Counted from the stretch's first letter, positions 7,809-18,033 are shown. The stretch is DNA of 64,000 bases from Flammeovirga sp. SJP92 (GCF_001583495.1 NZ_LQAQ01000090.1:62001-126000); one strand, 5' to 3'. Notes: generated from the sequence alone by a model not told the origin. Program-made: numbers and translations.

Positions 7809-9644
7809 TTATTTTTGAAGCCATTGTCTATATAAAAACTGTTGTTCTTTGGATGGATTTTCTTCTTTATAAAAGACATCATACTCCTTTTCTTCCAAGA
7901 TAAGAGTTTTGGACTTCAGATTTATTATTTTCCCATTTCTCCTAACTTGGAGTTTCAATTTAGGGAATTTTTCAGGGTGATTGATGTAATTATTCATTAA
8001 ATCACCAATATTTTCCATAGTAACTGGAGTGTTATTCATTTTTAAAAGAACATCTCCTGTTTGATAACCGATTTGTTTACCAAATTCATCCATATCAACA
8101 ACATCTTCTACAAATATTTCATCCTCGTCATTGATTGAAATTCCAATATTTCCAAAAGTGGCAAAAGTATTGATTTCCTCAGGATTGTAAGTTATGCCTA
8201 CTTTTTCGAAAGTTTCTGTGTAGGGGAAGGTATTGGGAGCATCAACAAATTTTTCTAGAAATACTTTTACTTCAGGAACACCTGTAATGCTATCAATCAC
8301 GTTGAATAATTGGTCGTCTTTAAATGAACGGTCTGAGCCATAAGTGGTGCTCAGTTCTAGCATCAAATCTCGCAGGTTGTATTTTCCTTTACTATTTTCA
8401 AGTAATATAAGGTCAAGTGCTAAGCCAATAATTGCTCCTTTTTGATAGACATTTCCATACTCACTGCCATATTCATCCAAACATTTTTTACTTAATTCTG
8501 TAAATGGAAGATCGTCTTGATAAGTTGACTTTGCTGTAATAATTTTACCTCTCAGTGCATCAAGATATGTTTCCTCATCAATTAAGTTGTTTTGAACTAA
8601 TGCAAGCCCTGCGAAGTATTCTGTTACACCTTCATACAGCCATAAGTGCTTCGACATTTTAGGTTCCATGTAATCAAAATTAGCAATCTCTTCAGAGTGA
8701 ATACTTAATGGAGTAATGATATGAAAGAATTCGTGTGCGGCAATTTCCTGTATTACTGGAAGAATAACGGAAGGACTTTCTTCTGGAAGGAAATAAAAAG
8801 AACAATTCCAATGTTCTAATGCCCCCATGGCTCCAGATACGCTTGGCTTATCAGTAAGGTAAATTAAGAAAGAATAATGATCAGTAGGAAGTTGATCTTT
8901 CAAAAATGTTTTTTGAGCCTCTAATACATCAATCAGTTTTTGTCCCACCAAGTCTGCATTCAATTTATTATTGGGAGAGTAGATGCTCACAAAAACTTTA
9001 GTTGTGCCTACATTTAAAGTGATAGTATCTGCCTCTGTGTAAATAATTGGATTATCTACAAGGCGATGATAGTTGATGACATTGAAATGATCAGTTGTGG
9101 CATCTCCTTTAGCTCTAGTAAGGGCACTGCCACCATACAAATTAGAAGGTTTTTTGACTTCAATGTGAAAAGGAAAGTTTTCCATTCCATCAAAATAGCC
9201 AAAGAATCCATGATTATTAATAACAAATACGTCTTCTTCTTCAATGTTGGTACCGGCAGGCTCAAATACCTTATTAGGCAAAGATGAGTCCCACGTGTCA
9301 TCAACTATGTATTGAATCTTACTTAAATCAGTAATGTTGGCAATTTTATACTGATTCTCATTCAGCTTATTTACTTCAATAGTTTTTCCTTTTGAATCAT
9401 AAGCAATTAGATTAGAAACAAACCTTCCGAAATCATAGATTTTATAGGTTCCAGGAACAATAGCTGGAAATTGGAAGATATCACTTAATGGCGGAGAGTC
9501 AATGGTTAAGGACACTTCTAATTTGTCCTCTTCAACATTATTCAAATCTATATTATAGTGATATTGGAATGTTTTGTCTTGTGAAAAACATTTTGTGTTG
9601 CATAACACCGATATTAATATAATAAGCAGTAAATAATTCTTCAT
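7809..9644 (-). CDS. M61 family metallopeptidase with PDZ domain
   Basis: A 611-residue periplasmic zinc peptidase of family M61 (glycyl aminopeptidase-like). A signal peptide (LLLIILISVLCNTKCFS) precedes the M61 N-terminal beta domain with IVPGTYKIYDFGRFV. The active site AAHEFFHIITPLSIH (about residue 300) carries HExxH, and LWLYEGVTEYFAGL about 33 residues later supplies the third zinc ligand. A C-terminal PDZ-like domain (about 490-580) includes GYQTGDVLLKMNNTPVTMENI. Length and order are usual for the family. Cleaves N-terminal Gly or Ala peptides by family precedent; the substrate here is unknown. Confidence 0.9.
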   Translation of the reverse strand: MKNYLLLIILISVLCNTKCFSQDKTFQYHYNIDLNNVEEDKLEVSLTIDSPPLSDIFQFPAIVPGTYKIYDFGRFVSNLIAYDSKGKTIEVNKLNENQYKIANITDLSKIQYIVDDTWDSSLPNKVFEPAGTNIEEEDVFVINNHGFFGYFDGMENFPFHIEVKKPSNLYGGSALTRAKGDATTDHFNVINYHRLVDNPIIYTEADTITLNVGTTKVFVSIYSPNNKLNADLVGQKLIDVLEAQKTFLKDQLPTDHYSFLIYLTDKPSVSGAMGALEHWNCSFYFLPEESPSVILPVIQEIAAHEFFHIITPLSIHSEEIANFDYMEPKMSKHLWLYEGVTEYFAGLALVQNNLIDEETYLDALRGKIITAKSTYQDDLPFTELSKKCLDEYGSEYGNVYQKGAIIGLALDLILLENSKGKYNLRDLMLELSTTYGSDRSFKDDQLFNVIDSITGVPEVKVFLEKFVDAPNTFPYTETFEKVGITYNPEEINTFATFGNIGISINDEDEIFVEDVVDMDEFGKQIGYQTGDVLLKMNNTPVTMENIGDLMNNYINHPEKFPKLKLQVRRNGKIINLKSKTLILEEKEYDVFYKEENPSKEQQFLYRQWLQK

Positions 9645-9964
9645 TCCAAAAATTATAACATAGGACTAAAAAGTGAGTTTGGTACCCTTAAATGGATGTC
9701 AAACTTGCTCCAAAAAGCATAAAGTCTTCAAATTTAATAAAGTCTGAAAATTATTATTAACACTCTTGTCACTTTCTATTCTATTTAGTATTAAATATTT
9801 GACTTTGAATTATTTTAATTTGAATTAACATACGTTCGTCTATTAATTTCCAATTCAGTAACATTCTCCGTACTTTTGTACTCCTTTATAAAATAAGTAC
9901 TGAAGCAGAATTAAAATATATTGATTTTGTTTGAGTGCTCACAGGTGATTAACAGTCTGTTAGT
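9645..9964 (+). promoter_or_regulatory. Divergent intergenic region with mtaB -7 element
   Basis: A 320-nt AT-rich gap between the M61 gene and mtaB. A clear Bacteroidota -7 element TACTTTTG is at 9871-9878 on the plus strand, pointing to mtaB. No convincing -33 TTTG is seen at the usual distance. Nothing else is recognised. Confidence 0.45.
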
Positions 9965-11284
9965 ATGAGAAAAGTTGCGTTCTACACGCTTGGTTGCAAG
10001 CTGAATTTCTCGGAGACGTCTACAATTGGTCGTCAGTTTGAAGAGAAAGGCTATAAAAAAGTTGAATTTTCGGATACACCCGATATATATATTATAAACA
10101 CTTGTTCTGTGACTGACAATGCAGATAAGAAGTGTCAAAAGATTGTTCGTGAAGCGAAAAAAATTGCTCCAAATTCATATGTGGCAATTATTGGCTGTTA
10201 CGCTCAATTGAAACCGAAAGAAATTTCTGAGTTGGAAGGTGTGGATGCTGTATTGGGCGCCGCTGAAAAATTCAGATTGCTAGAATTGTTGGATGGTTTT
10301 GTGAAAGACGAAGCTCCAAAGGTTTTAGCTACGGAAATTAAAGAAACGAAAGAGTTTGTTTCTGGTTATTCGATGAATGACCGTACAAGAACATTCTTAA
10401 AAGTACAAGATGGATGTAACTACAAATGTTCATTCTGTACTATTCCTTTGGCAAGAGGGAAGTCAAGAAGTGCTACTATTGCTGATATCATTAAAAATGC
10501 TGAAGAAATTGCTGCTACTGATACAAAAGAAGTAGTATTGACAGGTGTGAATATCGGTGATTTTGGTATTATTGATGGAAGACGTCAGGAAAGATTGATT
10601 GACCTTTTAAAAGAGTTGGATAAAGTAGAAGGAATTGAAAGATTTAGAATTTCATCTATCGAACCTAACTTATTGGATGAGGAGATCATTGAATTCTGTG
10701 GTCAGTCGGATAAGTTTGTTCCTCATTTCCATATTCCATTACAATCAGGTTCTGACAAAATGTTGGAACTGATGAGACGTAGATATAGAACGGATTTATA
10801 TAAATCACGTATCACTGAAATCAAATCTCAAATGCCTGATGCTTGTATCGGTGTGGATGTGATCATTGGTTTCCCAGGTGAAACGGAAGAAGACTTCTTG
10901 GATACTTATAACTTCTTAAATGAATTGGACGTTGCTTACCTTCATGTATTTACTTATTCAGAAAGACCGAATACAGATGCAGTTCACATGGATGGAGTAG
11001 TTCCTAAAGCGGAAAGAGCAAAACGTTCGAAGATGTTGAGAATCTTATCGGATAAGAAAAAGAGAGCATTCTATGAGTCTCAAATCGGAACACAAAGAAC
11101 TGTTCTTTTCGAGCATGATATTGAAGAAGGGAAAATGTTTGGTTTCACTGAAAACTACGTGAGAGTAGAAGCGAAATATGATCCTGCTTTAGTCAACGAG
11201 TTGAAAGATATTGAATTAGTGAAGGTGAATGATCAAAATATTGTAGAGATCAAAGAGCCAGAAATCGTTTACGAAAAACACTAA
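9965..11284 (+). CDS. mtaB: tRNA threonylcarbamoyladenosine methylthiotransferase MtaB
   Basis: A 439-residue radical-SAM methylthiotransferase that converts t6A37 to ms2t6A37 in tRNAs reading ANN codons. The N-terminal UPF0004 domain has the cluster cysteines in YTLGCKLNFSET, INTCSVTDNADKK and IGCYAQLKPKE. The radical-SAM motif is DGCNYKCSFCTIPLARG (CxxxCxxC near residue 150). A TRAM-like C-terminus follows (VLFEHDIEEGKMFGFTENYV). CKLN rather than CQMN in the first motif separates MtaB from MiaB. It is followed by a strong terminator shared with dnaN. Confidence 0.95.
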   Translation: MRKVAFYTLGCKLNFSETSTIGRQFEEKGYKKVEFSDTPDIYIINTCSVTDNADKKCQKIVREAKKIAPNSYVAIIGCYAQLKPKEISELEGVDAVLGAAEKFRLLELLDGFVKDEAPKVLATEIKETKEFVSGYSMNDRTRTFLKVQDGCNYKCSFCTIPLARGKSRSATIADIIKNAEEIAATDTKEVVLTGVNIGDFGIIDGRRQERLIDLLKELDKVEGIERFRISSIEPNLLDEEIIEFCGQSDKFVPHFHIPLQSGSDKMLELMRRRYRTDLYKSRITEIKSQMPDACIGVDVIIGFPGETEEDFLDTYNFLNELDVAYLHVFTYSERPNTDAVHMDGVVPKAERAKRSKMLRILSDKKKRAFYESQIGTQRTVLFEHDIEEGKMFGFTENYVRVEAKYDPALVNELKDIELVKVNDQNIVEIKEPEIVYEKH

Positions 11285-11303
11285 TTTTTCATTTAGATAT
11301 AAA

Positions 11304-11336
11304 AAAATCCTCTTTTCAAATCGAAAAGAGGATTTT
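11304..11336. terminator. Bidirectional terminator between mtaB and dnaN
   Basis: AAAATCCTCTTTTC (11304-11317) pairs perfectly with GAAAAGAGGATTTT (11323-11336). T-tracts on both strands serve the convergent genes. Confidence 0.88.
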
Positions 11337-11372
11337 TTGTTTTCAAGCAGTTGCTTAATGTATTCTTACGGA

Positions 11373-12503
11373 TTAGTAAGAAAAGTTGTGAAGCATGATT
11401 GGCATCACAAGCATTAAAATATTTTCATCTTCACCTTGATCTTCAGGAACAATCAATCCTGCCATACCTGGCTCAGACAATTGTAAAGTGATACGATCAG
11501 AAGCGATGTTGTTTAAGATCTCAATTAAGAATTTAGCATTAAAACCAATTTCTAAATCTTCACCATCGTGCTCACAGAATAAACGCTCTTTTGCTTCATT
11601 AGAGAAATCTAAATCTTCAGCAGAAACGAATAATTCATTGTCTTGGATTTTGAAACGTACTTGGTTGGTAGTCTTGTTAGCATAAATAACAATACGCTTT
11701 AAACAACCTAATAACGCTTGGCGATCCAATGTGATGTGATTAGAGTTGTTTAATGGAATTACGTTCTCATAATCAGGGAAACGCTCATCAATTAAACGAG
11801 CAATCAACTTCATGCTACCGAAAGTAAACACAGCGTACTGCTCATTGAACTCTAAAGTAATATCTAAAGATTCTGAAGGAAGGATATTTTTCAATTGCGT
11901 TAATGCCTTTTTACCCATAATAATAGGAGACATCACACCATTTACTTGAATATCGTTTCTTCTGTATCTTACTAATCTATGAGAATCTGTAGCCACAAAA
12001 TCAGAGTGCTCTTCAGATAAGTTGAAGAATACGCCGTTCATGTTAGGCTTCATGTCGTCATTACTTGTTGCAAATAAAGTATACCCAATTGCATCGGCTA
12101 ATGCTTCACTTGTCATTGACAAAGTATTTGACATTTGAAGATCAGGATTAGTAGGGTAGTCCTCAGCATTTTCACCTGCTAATTTATAACGACCGTTGTC
12201 TGAACTGATCTCAATTGTATACGTTTCGAAATCAATTGTAAAAGTAACAGGTTGCTCTGGTAAGTTCTTTAATGTATCCGTAAGCATTTTTGCAGGGATA
12301 GCAACGTTACCGTCAGAGTTAGCCTCAACGTTCACTTCAGAAATAATTGTCGTCTGCATATCTGATGCAGTAATTCTTAATACCCCACCTTGAATTTCAA
12401 ATAAGAAATTTTCAAGAATAGGCATAGATGGGTTATTAGGGATAACACCATTCAACATCTGAATTTGCTTCAGAATTGTAGATGTGGATGCAATAAATTT
12501 CAT
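11373..12503 (-). CDS. dnaN: DNA polymerase III beta subunit (sliding clamp)
   Basis: A 376-residue protein with the three clamp domains. The N-terminus (MKFIASTSTILKQIQMLNGV) and PILENFLFEIQGGVLRITASDM are typical of domain 1. FATSNDDMKPNMNGVFFN and VATDSHRLVRY mark domain 2. The end MLVMPIMLHNFSY aligns with the usual C-terminal LMPMR region, extended by a few residues as in other Bacteroidota clamps. It dimerises around DNA and tethers the replicative polymerase. It lies 18 nt downstream of trpS and is probably cotranscribed, away from dnaA. Confidence 0.96.
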   Translation of the reverse strand: MKFIASTSTILKQIQMLNGVIPNNPSMPILENFLFEIQGGVLRITASDMQTTIISEVNVEANSDGNVAIPAKMLTDTLKNLPEQPVTFTIDFETYTIEISSDNGRYKLAGENAEDYPTNPDLQMSNTLSMTSEALADAIGYTLFATSNDDMKPNMNGVFFNLSEEHSDFVATDSHRLVRYRRNDIQVNGVMSPIIMGKKALTQLKNILPSESLDITLEFNEQYAVFTFGSMKLIARLIDERFPDYENVIPLNNSNHITLDRQALLGCLKRIVIYANKTTNQVRFKIQDNELFVSAEDLDFSNEAKERLFCEHDGEDLEIGFNAKFLIEILNNIASDRITLQLSEPGMAGLIVPEDQGEDENILMLVMPIMLHNFSY

Positions 12504-12521
12504 TATCTTTTTCTTCTATTT

Positions 12522-13490
12522 TTAGAAACCAACTTTTTGACGAACTTCCTCCAGCTTCTTCAAAGCAATTGCTTTTGCTTTTTCTTCTCCAATGCTAAGT
12601 TCTTTTTCCAACTCATCAAGATTTGACATATAGTAGTCAAACTTCTCTCTTGCTTCAGCGTATTTGTCTAAGATAAGATTCAATAAAGCAGTTTTAGCAT
12701 GACCGTAGCCATAGTTACCACCTGTATAGTTATTTCTCATCTCTTCGATTTGCTCTTCAGAAGCAATCAATTTATACATTGCAAATACATTACAAGTATC
12801 AGGGTCTTTTGGAGACTCTAATGGTAATGAATCTGTTTGGATCTTCATCACTTGCTTTTTCAGCTGACCTTTTGGTAAGAAAATATCAATTACGTTACCA
12901 TAAGACTTACTCATTTTACTTCCGTCAGTACCAGGGATTGTCATGATCTCTTCATCGATGACAGCCTCAGGCATTACGAAAGTTTCACCATATTGACGGT
13001 TGAAAGCAGAACAGATATCTCTTGTGATTTCAATATGTTGCTTTTGATCTTTACCTACAGGTACTTTCTCAGCATCATACAACACGATGTCAGAGGCCAT
13101 AAGTACAGGATATGTAAATAAACCAGCATTGACATCAGATAACTTGTCAGATTTATCCTTAAATGAATGCGCATTAGCTAACATCGGGAAAGGTGTTAAG
13201 CAGCTCAAGTACCACGTTAACTCACAAACCTGAGGAATCTTCGATTGTCTGTAGAAAATATTCTTTTTAGTGTCATAACCCAAAGCCAGCCATGTAGCAG
13301 CAGTAGCATACACGTTGTTCTTTCTTTCTTCTGCATCTTTGATGGTTGTCATCGAGTGCAAATCAGCAATAAAAAGGAACGCCTCGTTATCGTCTGACTT
13401 TGAAAGTTCAATTGCAGGTTGGATTGCACCTAAAACATTTCCTAAATGTTGTCTTCCAGAGCTTTGTACTCCTGTTAGAATTCTTGCCAT
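12522..13490 (-). CDS. trpS: Tryptophanyl-tRNA synthetase
   Basis: A 322-residue class I synthetase that charges tRNA-Trp. The HIGH-type motif lies in SSGRQHLGNVLGAI (residues about 9-22), and the KMSKS loop is DGSKMSKSYGN. VPVGKDQKQHIEITRDI and LANAHSFKDK are conserved TrpRS segments. Length is normal. It is the first gene of a two-gene unit with dnaN. A probable promoter lies 46-70 nt upstream. Confidence 0.95.
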   Translation of the reverse strand: MARILTGVQSSGRQHLGNVLGAIQPAIELSKSDDNEAFLFIADLHSMTTIKDAEERKNNVYATAATWLALGYDTKKNIFYRQSKIPQVCELTWYLSCLTPFPMLANAHSFKDKSDKLSDVNAGLFTYPVLMASDIVLYDAEKVPVGKDQKQHIEITRDICSAFNRQYGETFVMPEAVIDEEIMTIPGTDGSKMSKSYGNVIDIFLPKGQLKKQVMKIQTDSLPLESPKDPDTCNVFAMYKLIASEEQIEEMRNNYTGGNYGYGHAKTALLNLILDKYAEAREKFDYYMSNLDELEKELSIGEEKAKAIALKKLEEVRQKVGF

Positions 13491-13535
13491 GTTTAATCTC
13501 TGACTAGTCTAAATTTTTGTCTTTAATTTAATGTG

Positions 13536-13564
13536 CGAAATTAACAAAAAAATACTCCAACAAA
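13536..13564 (-). promoter_or_regulatory. Probable trpS-dnaN promoter
   Basis: On the minus strand TAATTTCG (complement of 13536-13543) is close to the Bacteroidota -7 consensus TAnnTTTG. A TTTG box (complement of 13561-13564) lies 17 nt upstream, close to the expected -33 spacing. The rest of the 13491-13810 gap shows nothing recognisable. Confidence 0.4.
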
Positions 13565-13810
13565 AACTAAATACTTCACAACATTTCGCTTTCTTTTTCA
13601 AAAAAGTGAACACTTGAGATAATTACGGTCTTCATTTTAGAAATTTGTAAGATTTTATTCAATGAAAAATAATCAGGTTTTAGATTCTAAGATGAAATAG
13701 GAATTATTATTTAATAAAGCTGAGAATATATGTCTATAACCATGAGTGACTTTAAACATTGTTCTTCATATTGCAGACATATTACCTTTAAGTAGTTAAA
13801 ACAAATAAAC

Positions 13811-14338
13811 ATGGCATTAATAAAAAAAGTAAAAGGCGTAGCTCCAGTGATTCCTGAGAGCTGTTTTCTAGCAGACAATTCAACAGTAGTAGGAGATGTG
13901 ATAATGGGTGAGGAGTGTAGTGTGTGGTTTAGTGCTGTTGTAAGGGGTGATGTAAATAAAATCACTATCGGTAATAAATGTAATATCCAAGATGGTGCGG
14001 TAATTCACGCAACATATCAAACTTCAGCAACAACGCTAGGCAATAATGTGTCTATTGGTCATAATGCTTTAGTACATGGCTGTACAATCCATGATAACGT
14101 TTTGGTTGGAATGGGTGCCATTGTGATGGATGATGCTGTGGTAGAGGAAAATGTATTGATAGCAGCGGGTGCAGTTGTATTGCAAAACGCCCGTTTAGAG
14201 TCTGGTTACCTCTATGCAGGTATTCCAGCAAAAAAAATTAAACCATTAGATGACAAATTGAAAGCAGTATTTGAAAGAACAGCTAACAATTATGTAATGT
14301 ACAGCAGTTGGTTTGATGAAGAAGAAGTGGAAAGATAA
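13811..14338 (+). CDS. Gamma carbonic anhydrase-like hexapeptide protein (YrdA/PaaY-like)
   Basis: A 175-residue left-handed beta-helix protein of the gamma carbonic anhydrase/PaaY group. Hexapeptide repeats run from ADNSTVVGDVIMGEE to ESGYLYAGIPAKKIKPL. Candidate metal-binding histidines are in DGAVIHATYQ, NNVSIGHNALVHGCTI. VWFSAVVRGDVNKITIG is a family signature. Trimeric by family; carbonic anhydrase activity is not assured because many members lack it or need oxidation. Single gene, convergent with ferredoxin. Confidence 0.88.
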   Translation: MALIKKVKGVAPVIPESCFLADNSTVVGDVIMGEECSVWFSAVVRGDVNKITIGNKCNIQDGAVIHATYQTSATTLGNNVSIGHNALVHGCTIHDNVLVGMGAIVMDDAVVEENVLIAAGAVVLQNARLESGYLYAGIPAKKIKPLDDKLKAVFERTANNYVMYSSWFDEEEVER

Positions 14339-14349
14339 GCGATTAAAAA

Positions 14350-14381
14350 AAGGGTTTCATAGTTTGAATTATGAAACCCTT
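14350..14381. terminator. Bidirectional intrinsic terminator
   Basis: AAGGGTTTCATA (14350-14361) pairs with TATGAAACCCTT (14370-14381), with A and T flanks, between convergent genes. Confidence 0.85.
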
Positions 14382-14410
14382 AATTTATAGAGATGAATTA
14401 GACTAAAATC

Positions 14411-14767
<357 letters not shown>

Positions 14768-15174
14768 CTATTTTAAAAAAGAGTCAATCGGTTAGTGGTT
14801 CGCTAACATCAAAGCTGATTTGACATCTTTGTTTGTTTACTATTTCAAACATATCAACTTTATTAGCCGTGATATGTTTTACAAATTTGCATCTTGTATT
14901 TACAAAAAACAATAGTAATTGGATTTCATTGATGAAAAACTGCAGGATTATGGGGGTGTTATTATCAAAAATTATAATTTAATAACAAAAAGTTATAACT
15001 GAAGAGATTTGATTGATCTTGGTCTAGTACAAATAAAAATAGTATTTTTTTAAGGGTCTTTTGTGAAAAAAATCGGTTTTGGAACTTTTTCCATAACATT
15101 TATTTACAATTTAATTTTAAAATCGTTAATATTAGTTATTATAAATTTTACTGATTTCTAAACTTGAAGCTCTT

Positions 15175-16101
15175 ATGATTAAATTAAGAACCCTACTCTT
15201 ATTAGTCCCATTTTTCGCATTATTTTCATGTTCTGATGACGAAAGCAATGGGCCGGGTCACAACACTTCACCAATAACAGCAGACTGTAAACTGTCCTCT
15301 TATTCTTATGTTGAGTCTTATGACAGTTCAAGCATAAACCTGCTTAGATATGAAGAAGCTAAAACCTATACCTACAACGAAGATAAGTTAATTTCTTACC
15401 TAGATGAGGCTACACTAAGCGGCTTAGACTCAGCAGGTGATAGACAAGAAAGCTCACAGTCATTTTTATTTGAATTCGAGTATTCTGGAACTGAATTGGT
15501 GTCAATATTGAATAATGACCGAGAAATATTAGGTATAAGAAATGTGGATGGAAGACCTTACATCATTTTCGCTGAATCTACTTCTGGTGGCCTAATAGAA
15601 TTTGTTTTAGAATATGACGGTCAAAATAGATTGCAATATATTTATAATAGAGAAGACGAGGGAGATGACATTGCTTCAATTCCTCATTATGAGATTGTTT
15701 ATGGTACAGATGGAGATATTGCTGAATTTAGTCAGGTAGCTTCAAATGGAACAAAAGAATTAATTAATGATTTTAATTATAATGATACGATGAAAAACCC
15801 TTACCAAGGTTTTGTTTTCTTTCTCCTTTCTATTTTTGAAACCTCTTTTGAAAATGATGGGATATTTTTTGCTGATGCTTCCAAATTAAGCCCAGGTATA
15901 ACAGAGTCTTATAGATTAAGCATTTATAATGTTAATACAGAAAGGTATGAGAGATTCAATTTCGCGGGAGAATACAGTGAAGATATGACTTATACTACTA
16001 ATGTTAATAATTATCCTAAAACAGGAAGTATGAGCTTTAATATAACAGCAGGTATTGTAGCTTCAATTAATGAATCCTATTCTTATACAAACTGTGATTA
16101 A
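15175..16101 (+). CDS. Hypothetical lipoprotein with beta-strand repeats
   Basis: A 308-residue lipoprotein: the signal sequence MIKLRTLLLLVPFFALFSC ends in a lipobox cysteine followed by SDDES. The mature part repeats strand-turn patterns with tyrosine and asparagine (KTYTYNEDKLISYL, FLFEFEYSGTELVSI, FVLEYDGQNRLQYI, YEIVYGTDGDIAEF), reminiscent of DUF4595/YD-like repeats in Bacteroidota surface lipoproteins. Probably attached to the outer membrane. Function unknown. Confidence 0.7.
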   Translation: MIKLRTLLLLVPFFALFSCSDDESNGPGHNTSPITADCKLSSYSYVESYDSSSINLLRYEEAKTYTYNEDKLISYLDEATLSGLDSAGDRQESSQSFLFEFEYSGTELVSILNNDREILGIRNVDGRPYIIFAESTSGGLIEFVLEYDGQNRLQYIYNREDEGDDIASIPHYEIVYGTDGDIAEFSQVASNGTKELINDFNYNDTMKNPYQGFVFFLLSIFETSFENDGIFFADASKLSPGITESYRLSIYNVNTERYERFNFAGEYSEDMTYTTNVNNYPKTGSMSFNITAGIVASINESYSYTNCD

Positions 16102-16175
16102 TTTCCTCGCTATTTGTAATACTTTACTTTAAGTGTTATACTTACGTTACACACTTGAACTTTCGTATTACTACT

Positions 16176-16310
16176 ATGGAATTATTCATCGGCATTATAC
16201 TCATCTCGATGCCAATATTATTTGCTATGGGATTATTGGCGTTTATGATGACTGGGCCAAAAGAAAAGCAGGAGGTAGCCTCTGATTATACTGAGGCTAA
16301 CAATGAGTAA
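16176..16310 (+). CDS. 44-residue single-span membrane protein
   Basis: ATG at 16176 opens a 44-residue reading frame: MELFIGIILISMPILFAMGL, then LAFMMTGPKEKQEVASDYTE and ANNE. It has one strong membrane span followed by a charged tail, and ends 25 nt before a strong plus-strand terminator. The placement between a lipoprotein gene (74 nt away) and that terminator, plus the clean hydrophobic/polar division, makes it a credible small protein. Length and layout recall small accessory subunits such as CcoS or KdpF, but no family assignment is possible. Confidence 0.55.
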   Translation: MELFIGIILISMPILFAMGLLAFMMTGPKEKQEVASDYTEANNE

Positions 16311-16335
16311 CTATTAAGAATACTTGCAATAATCC

Positions 16336-16370
16336 AAAACGGGATGCCTTTTACAAAAGCATCCCGTTTT
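16336..16370. terminator. Intrinsic terminator
   Basis: AAAACGGGATGC (16336-16347) pairs with GCATCCCGTTTT (16359-16370). It serves the small membrane protein on plus and may also serve the DUF3078 gene on minus. Confidence 0.85.
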
Positions 16371-16511
16371 TAGTATTATTCAAAACAAAGATCAATTCAA
16401 TGATTGTTCTTTTTACAAAATAAGAAATTGTAATACATGTTTTGAATTTGTTTTATAAGGTTGTAATAATTTGATCTTGATATATAGTATATTTTAAATC
16501 AATAATTAAAC

Positions 16512-17435
16512 TTATTCAGCAGTTCCTAATCTGTAGACCAATCCAACATTGAGTGCGTGTTTGAATTGTACTGCTTGTCCTTCAGTACCATCATTTCTTG
16601 TTACTACTACATCTGGGTCATAAATCAATTGACTTGTAAAGTTCACATTCAAGAATTTATTTACTTTCATATCCAAAGTTAAATCCCAATTGACTACCCA
16701 TTCTGTTAGACGGCTGTACTGAGAAAACATGTTGTAAATACTTTTGAGTGTTACGTTTTTGACAATTTCTTTATCAAAACCAACTTTAACATTCATACCC
16801 AATTGATCTCTAAATTTTTCTCCTGCTTCAAGACCATACTTTTCAGAGAAGATAGTGTCTCTTACAAATGTCATACGATTGGCAACAGGTGAAAATGTAA
16901 TGTAAGCAAACTCTACAGGAGTGTAAGTTATACCTACATTCAAGTTCAAATAAGCAGGTGCCATGAAGTCTGAAATTTGTGTTTCAATTTCAACTCCTGT
17001 TGCATCATCTACGGCATATTCATAACCCTTGTCAAATTGTGTTCTAAAATCACCTGCCGCTGTAAGAAGTACTTTTTTATGCCATTTGTAGCTATAATCA
17101 GCTCCAAGATTTAACTGGTCATCTGTTTTCTTGAATTGAAATGCACTATTATCTTGATGGATTAAACCGTAAGCTAGGTCTGTGTAAAGACGTGTAATTG
17201 CTCTATCCGTATTTCTGATGGCTTTGTAATTTAAAACACCGCCAAATGAGTACGAACTTTCACCACCACCGGCCCAGTTTACTAGACCCACATTGGAGAA
17301 GTTTGCACCTACCTGTCCTGTGTGTTTCCATTTCTTTGGAGGCTGGTCAACGGATGTGGAATCCTGAGCAAAAAGAGAAGATGTAGTGAAAATGAACAGT
17401 ACAAAAAGAATTAGATTTGAATTTTTAAATTTCAT
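16512..17435 (-). CDS. DUF3078 outer-membrane beta-barrel protein
   Basis: A 307-residue protein with signal peptide (LILFVLFIFTTSSLFAQ) and a series of amphipathic beta strands. The segment KWKHTGQVGANFSNVGLVNWAGGGESSYSFGG is typical of DUF3078 proteins, common in Bacteroidota and predicted to be outer-membrane barrels. It ends with an aromatic or hydrophobic strand (ALNVGLVYRLG) as barrels do. Function unknown. A run of DUF3078 proteins is usually single copy near envelope genes; here it is alone. Confidence 0.8.
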   Translation of the reverse strand: MKFKNSNLILFVLFIFTTSSLFAQDSTSVDQPPKKWKHTGQVGANFSNVGLVNWAGGGESSYSFGGVLNYKAIRNTDRAITRLYTDLAYGLIHQDNSAFQFKKTDDQLNLGADYSYKWHKKVLLTAAGDFRTQFDKGYEYAVDDATGVEIETQISDFMAPAYLNLNVGITYTPVEFAYITFSPVANRMTFVRDTIFSEKYGLEAGEKFRDQLGMNVKVGFDKEIVKNVTLKSIYNMFSQYSRLTEWVVNWDLTLDMKVNKFLNVNFTSQLIYDPDVVVTRNDGTEGQAVQFKHALNVGLVYRLGTAE

Positions 17436-17577
17436 TATAAAAAAAATGATTGAAAATTTTAAAATAGTATTGAAGACTAAATGTTCTTATAAAGAAAAAC
17501 AATATAAAGAAATAAATAAAAAATAACGTCGATTAAAAATTTCTTCATATATTTCATAATCATCTCCGTTAATTAAT

Positions 17578-18033
17578 ATGAACAAGATATCATTATTTTT
17601 TCTAATTGGTTTTACCATGATTTTCAGTTATTCTTTTAATGCTTTGAAAGTCAATGGAGAAATTAGTTGGAAGACAGCAGAAGAAGCGATCACTTTATCA
17701 AAAAAAGATGGAAAACCCATTTTTATTGATGTGTACACAGATTGGTGTGGTTGGTGTAAAATTCTTGATAAAAAAACTTTTCAAAATAGCGATGTTGTAG
17801 AATATGTCTCAGAAAACTACCATGCAGTAAAACTTAACCCCGAAAAAGAAGGATCATTTCAATTCAAAGGAGAAGAGTTCACCAATGAATCGTTTGCGGT
17901 GTCTCATGATGTAAACAGTTACCCTGCTATAATTGTTATACATCCTAAGGGGAAGAATAAAGTATTCGTTGGTTACAGAGATTCTGAAAGTTTTTTAGAA
18001 ATTTTAAAAAAATATAAACGCCAAGTTGATTAG
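17578..18033 (+). CDS. Thioredoxin-fold protein with WCGWCK motif
   Basis: A 151-residue exported thioredoxin-like protein. A signal peptide (ISLFFLIGFTMIFSYSFNA) precedes ISWKTAEEAITLSKKDGKPIF, then the redox motif DWCGWCKILDKKTF and the cis-proline region SYPAIIVIHPKG. This is the DUF255/thioredoxin_7 type, with CGWC instead of CGPC, expected to reduce or isomerise disulfides in the periplasm. It is 59 nt upstream of the Tsp protease gene and may be cotranscribed with it. Confidence 0.85.
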   Translation: MNKISLFFLIGFTMIFSYSFNALKVNGEISWKTAEEAITLSKKDGKPIFIDVYTDWCGWCKILDKKTFQNSDVVEYVSENYHAVKLNPEKEGSFQFKGEEFTNESFAVSHDVNSYPAIIVIHPKGKNKVFVGYRDSESFLEILKKYKRQVD

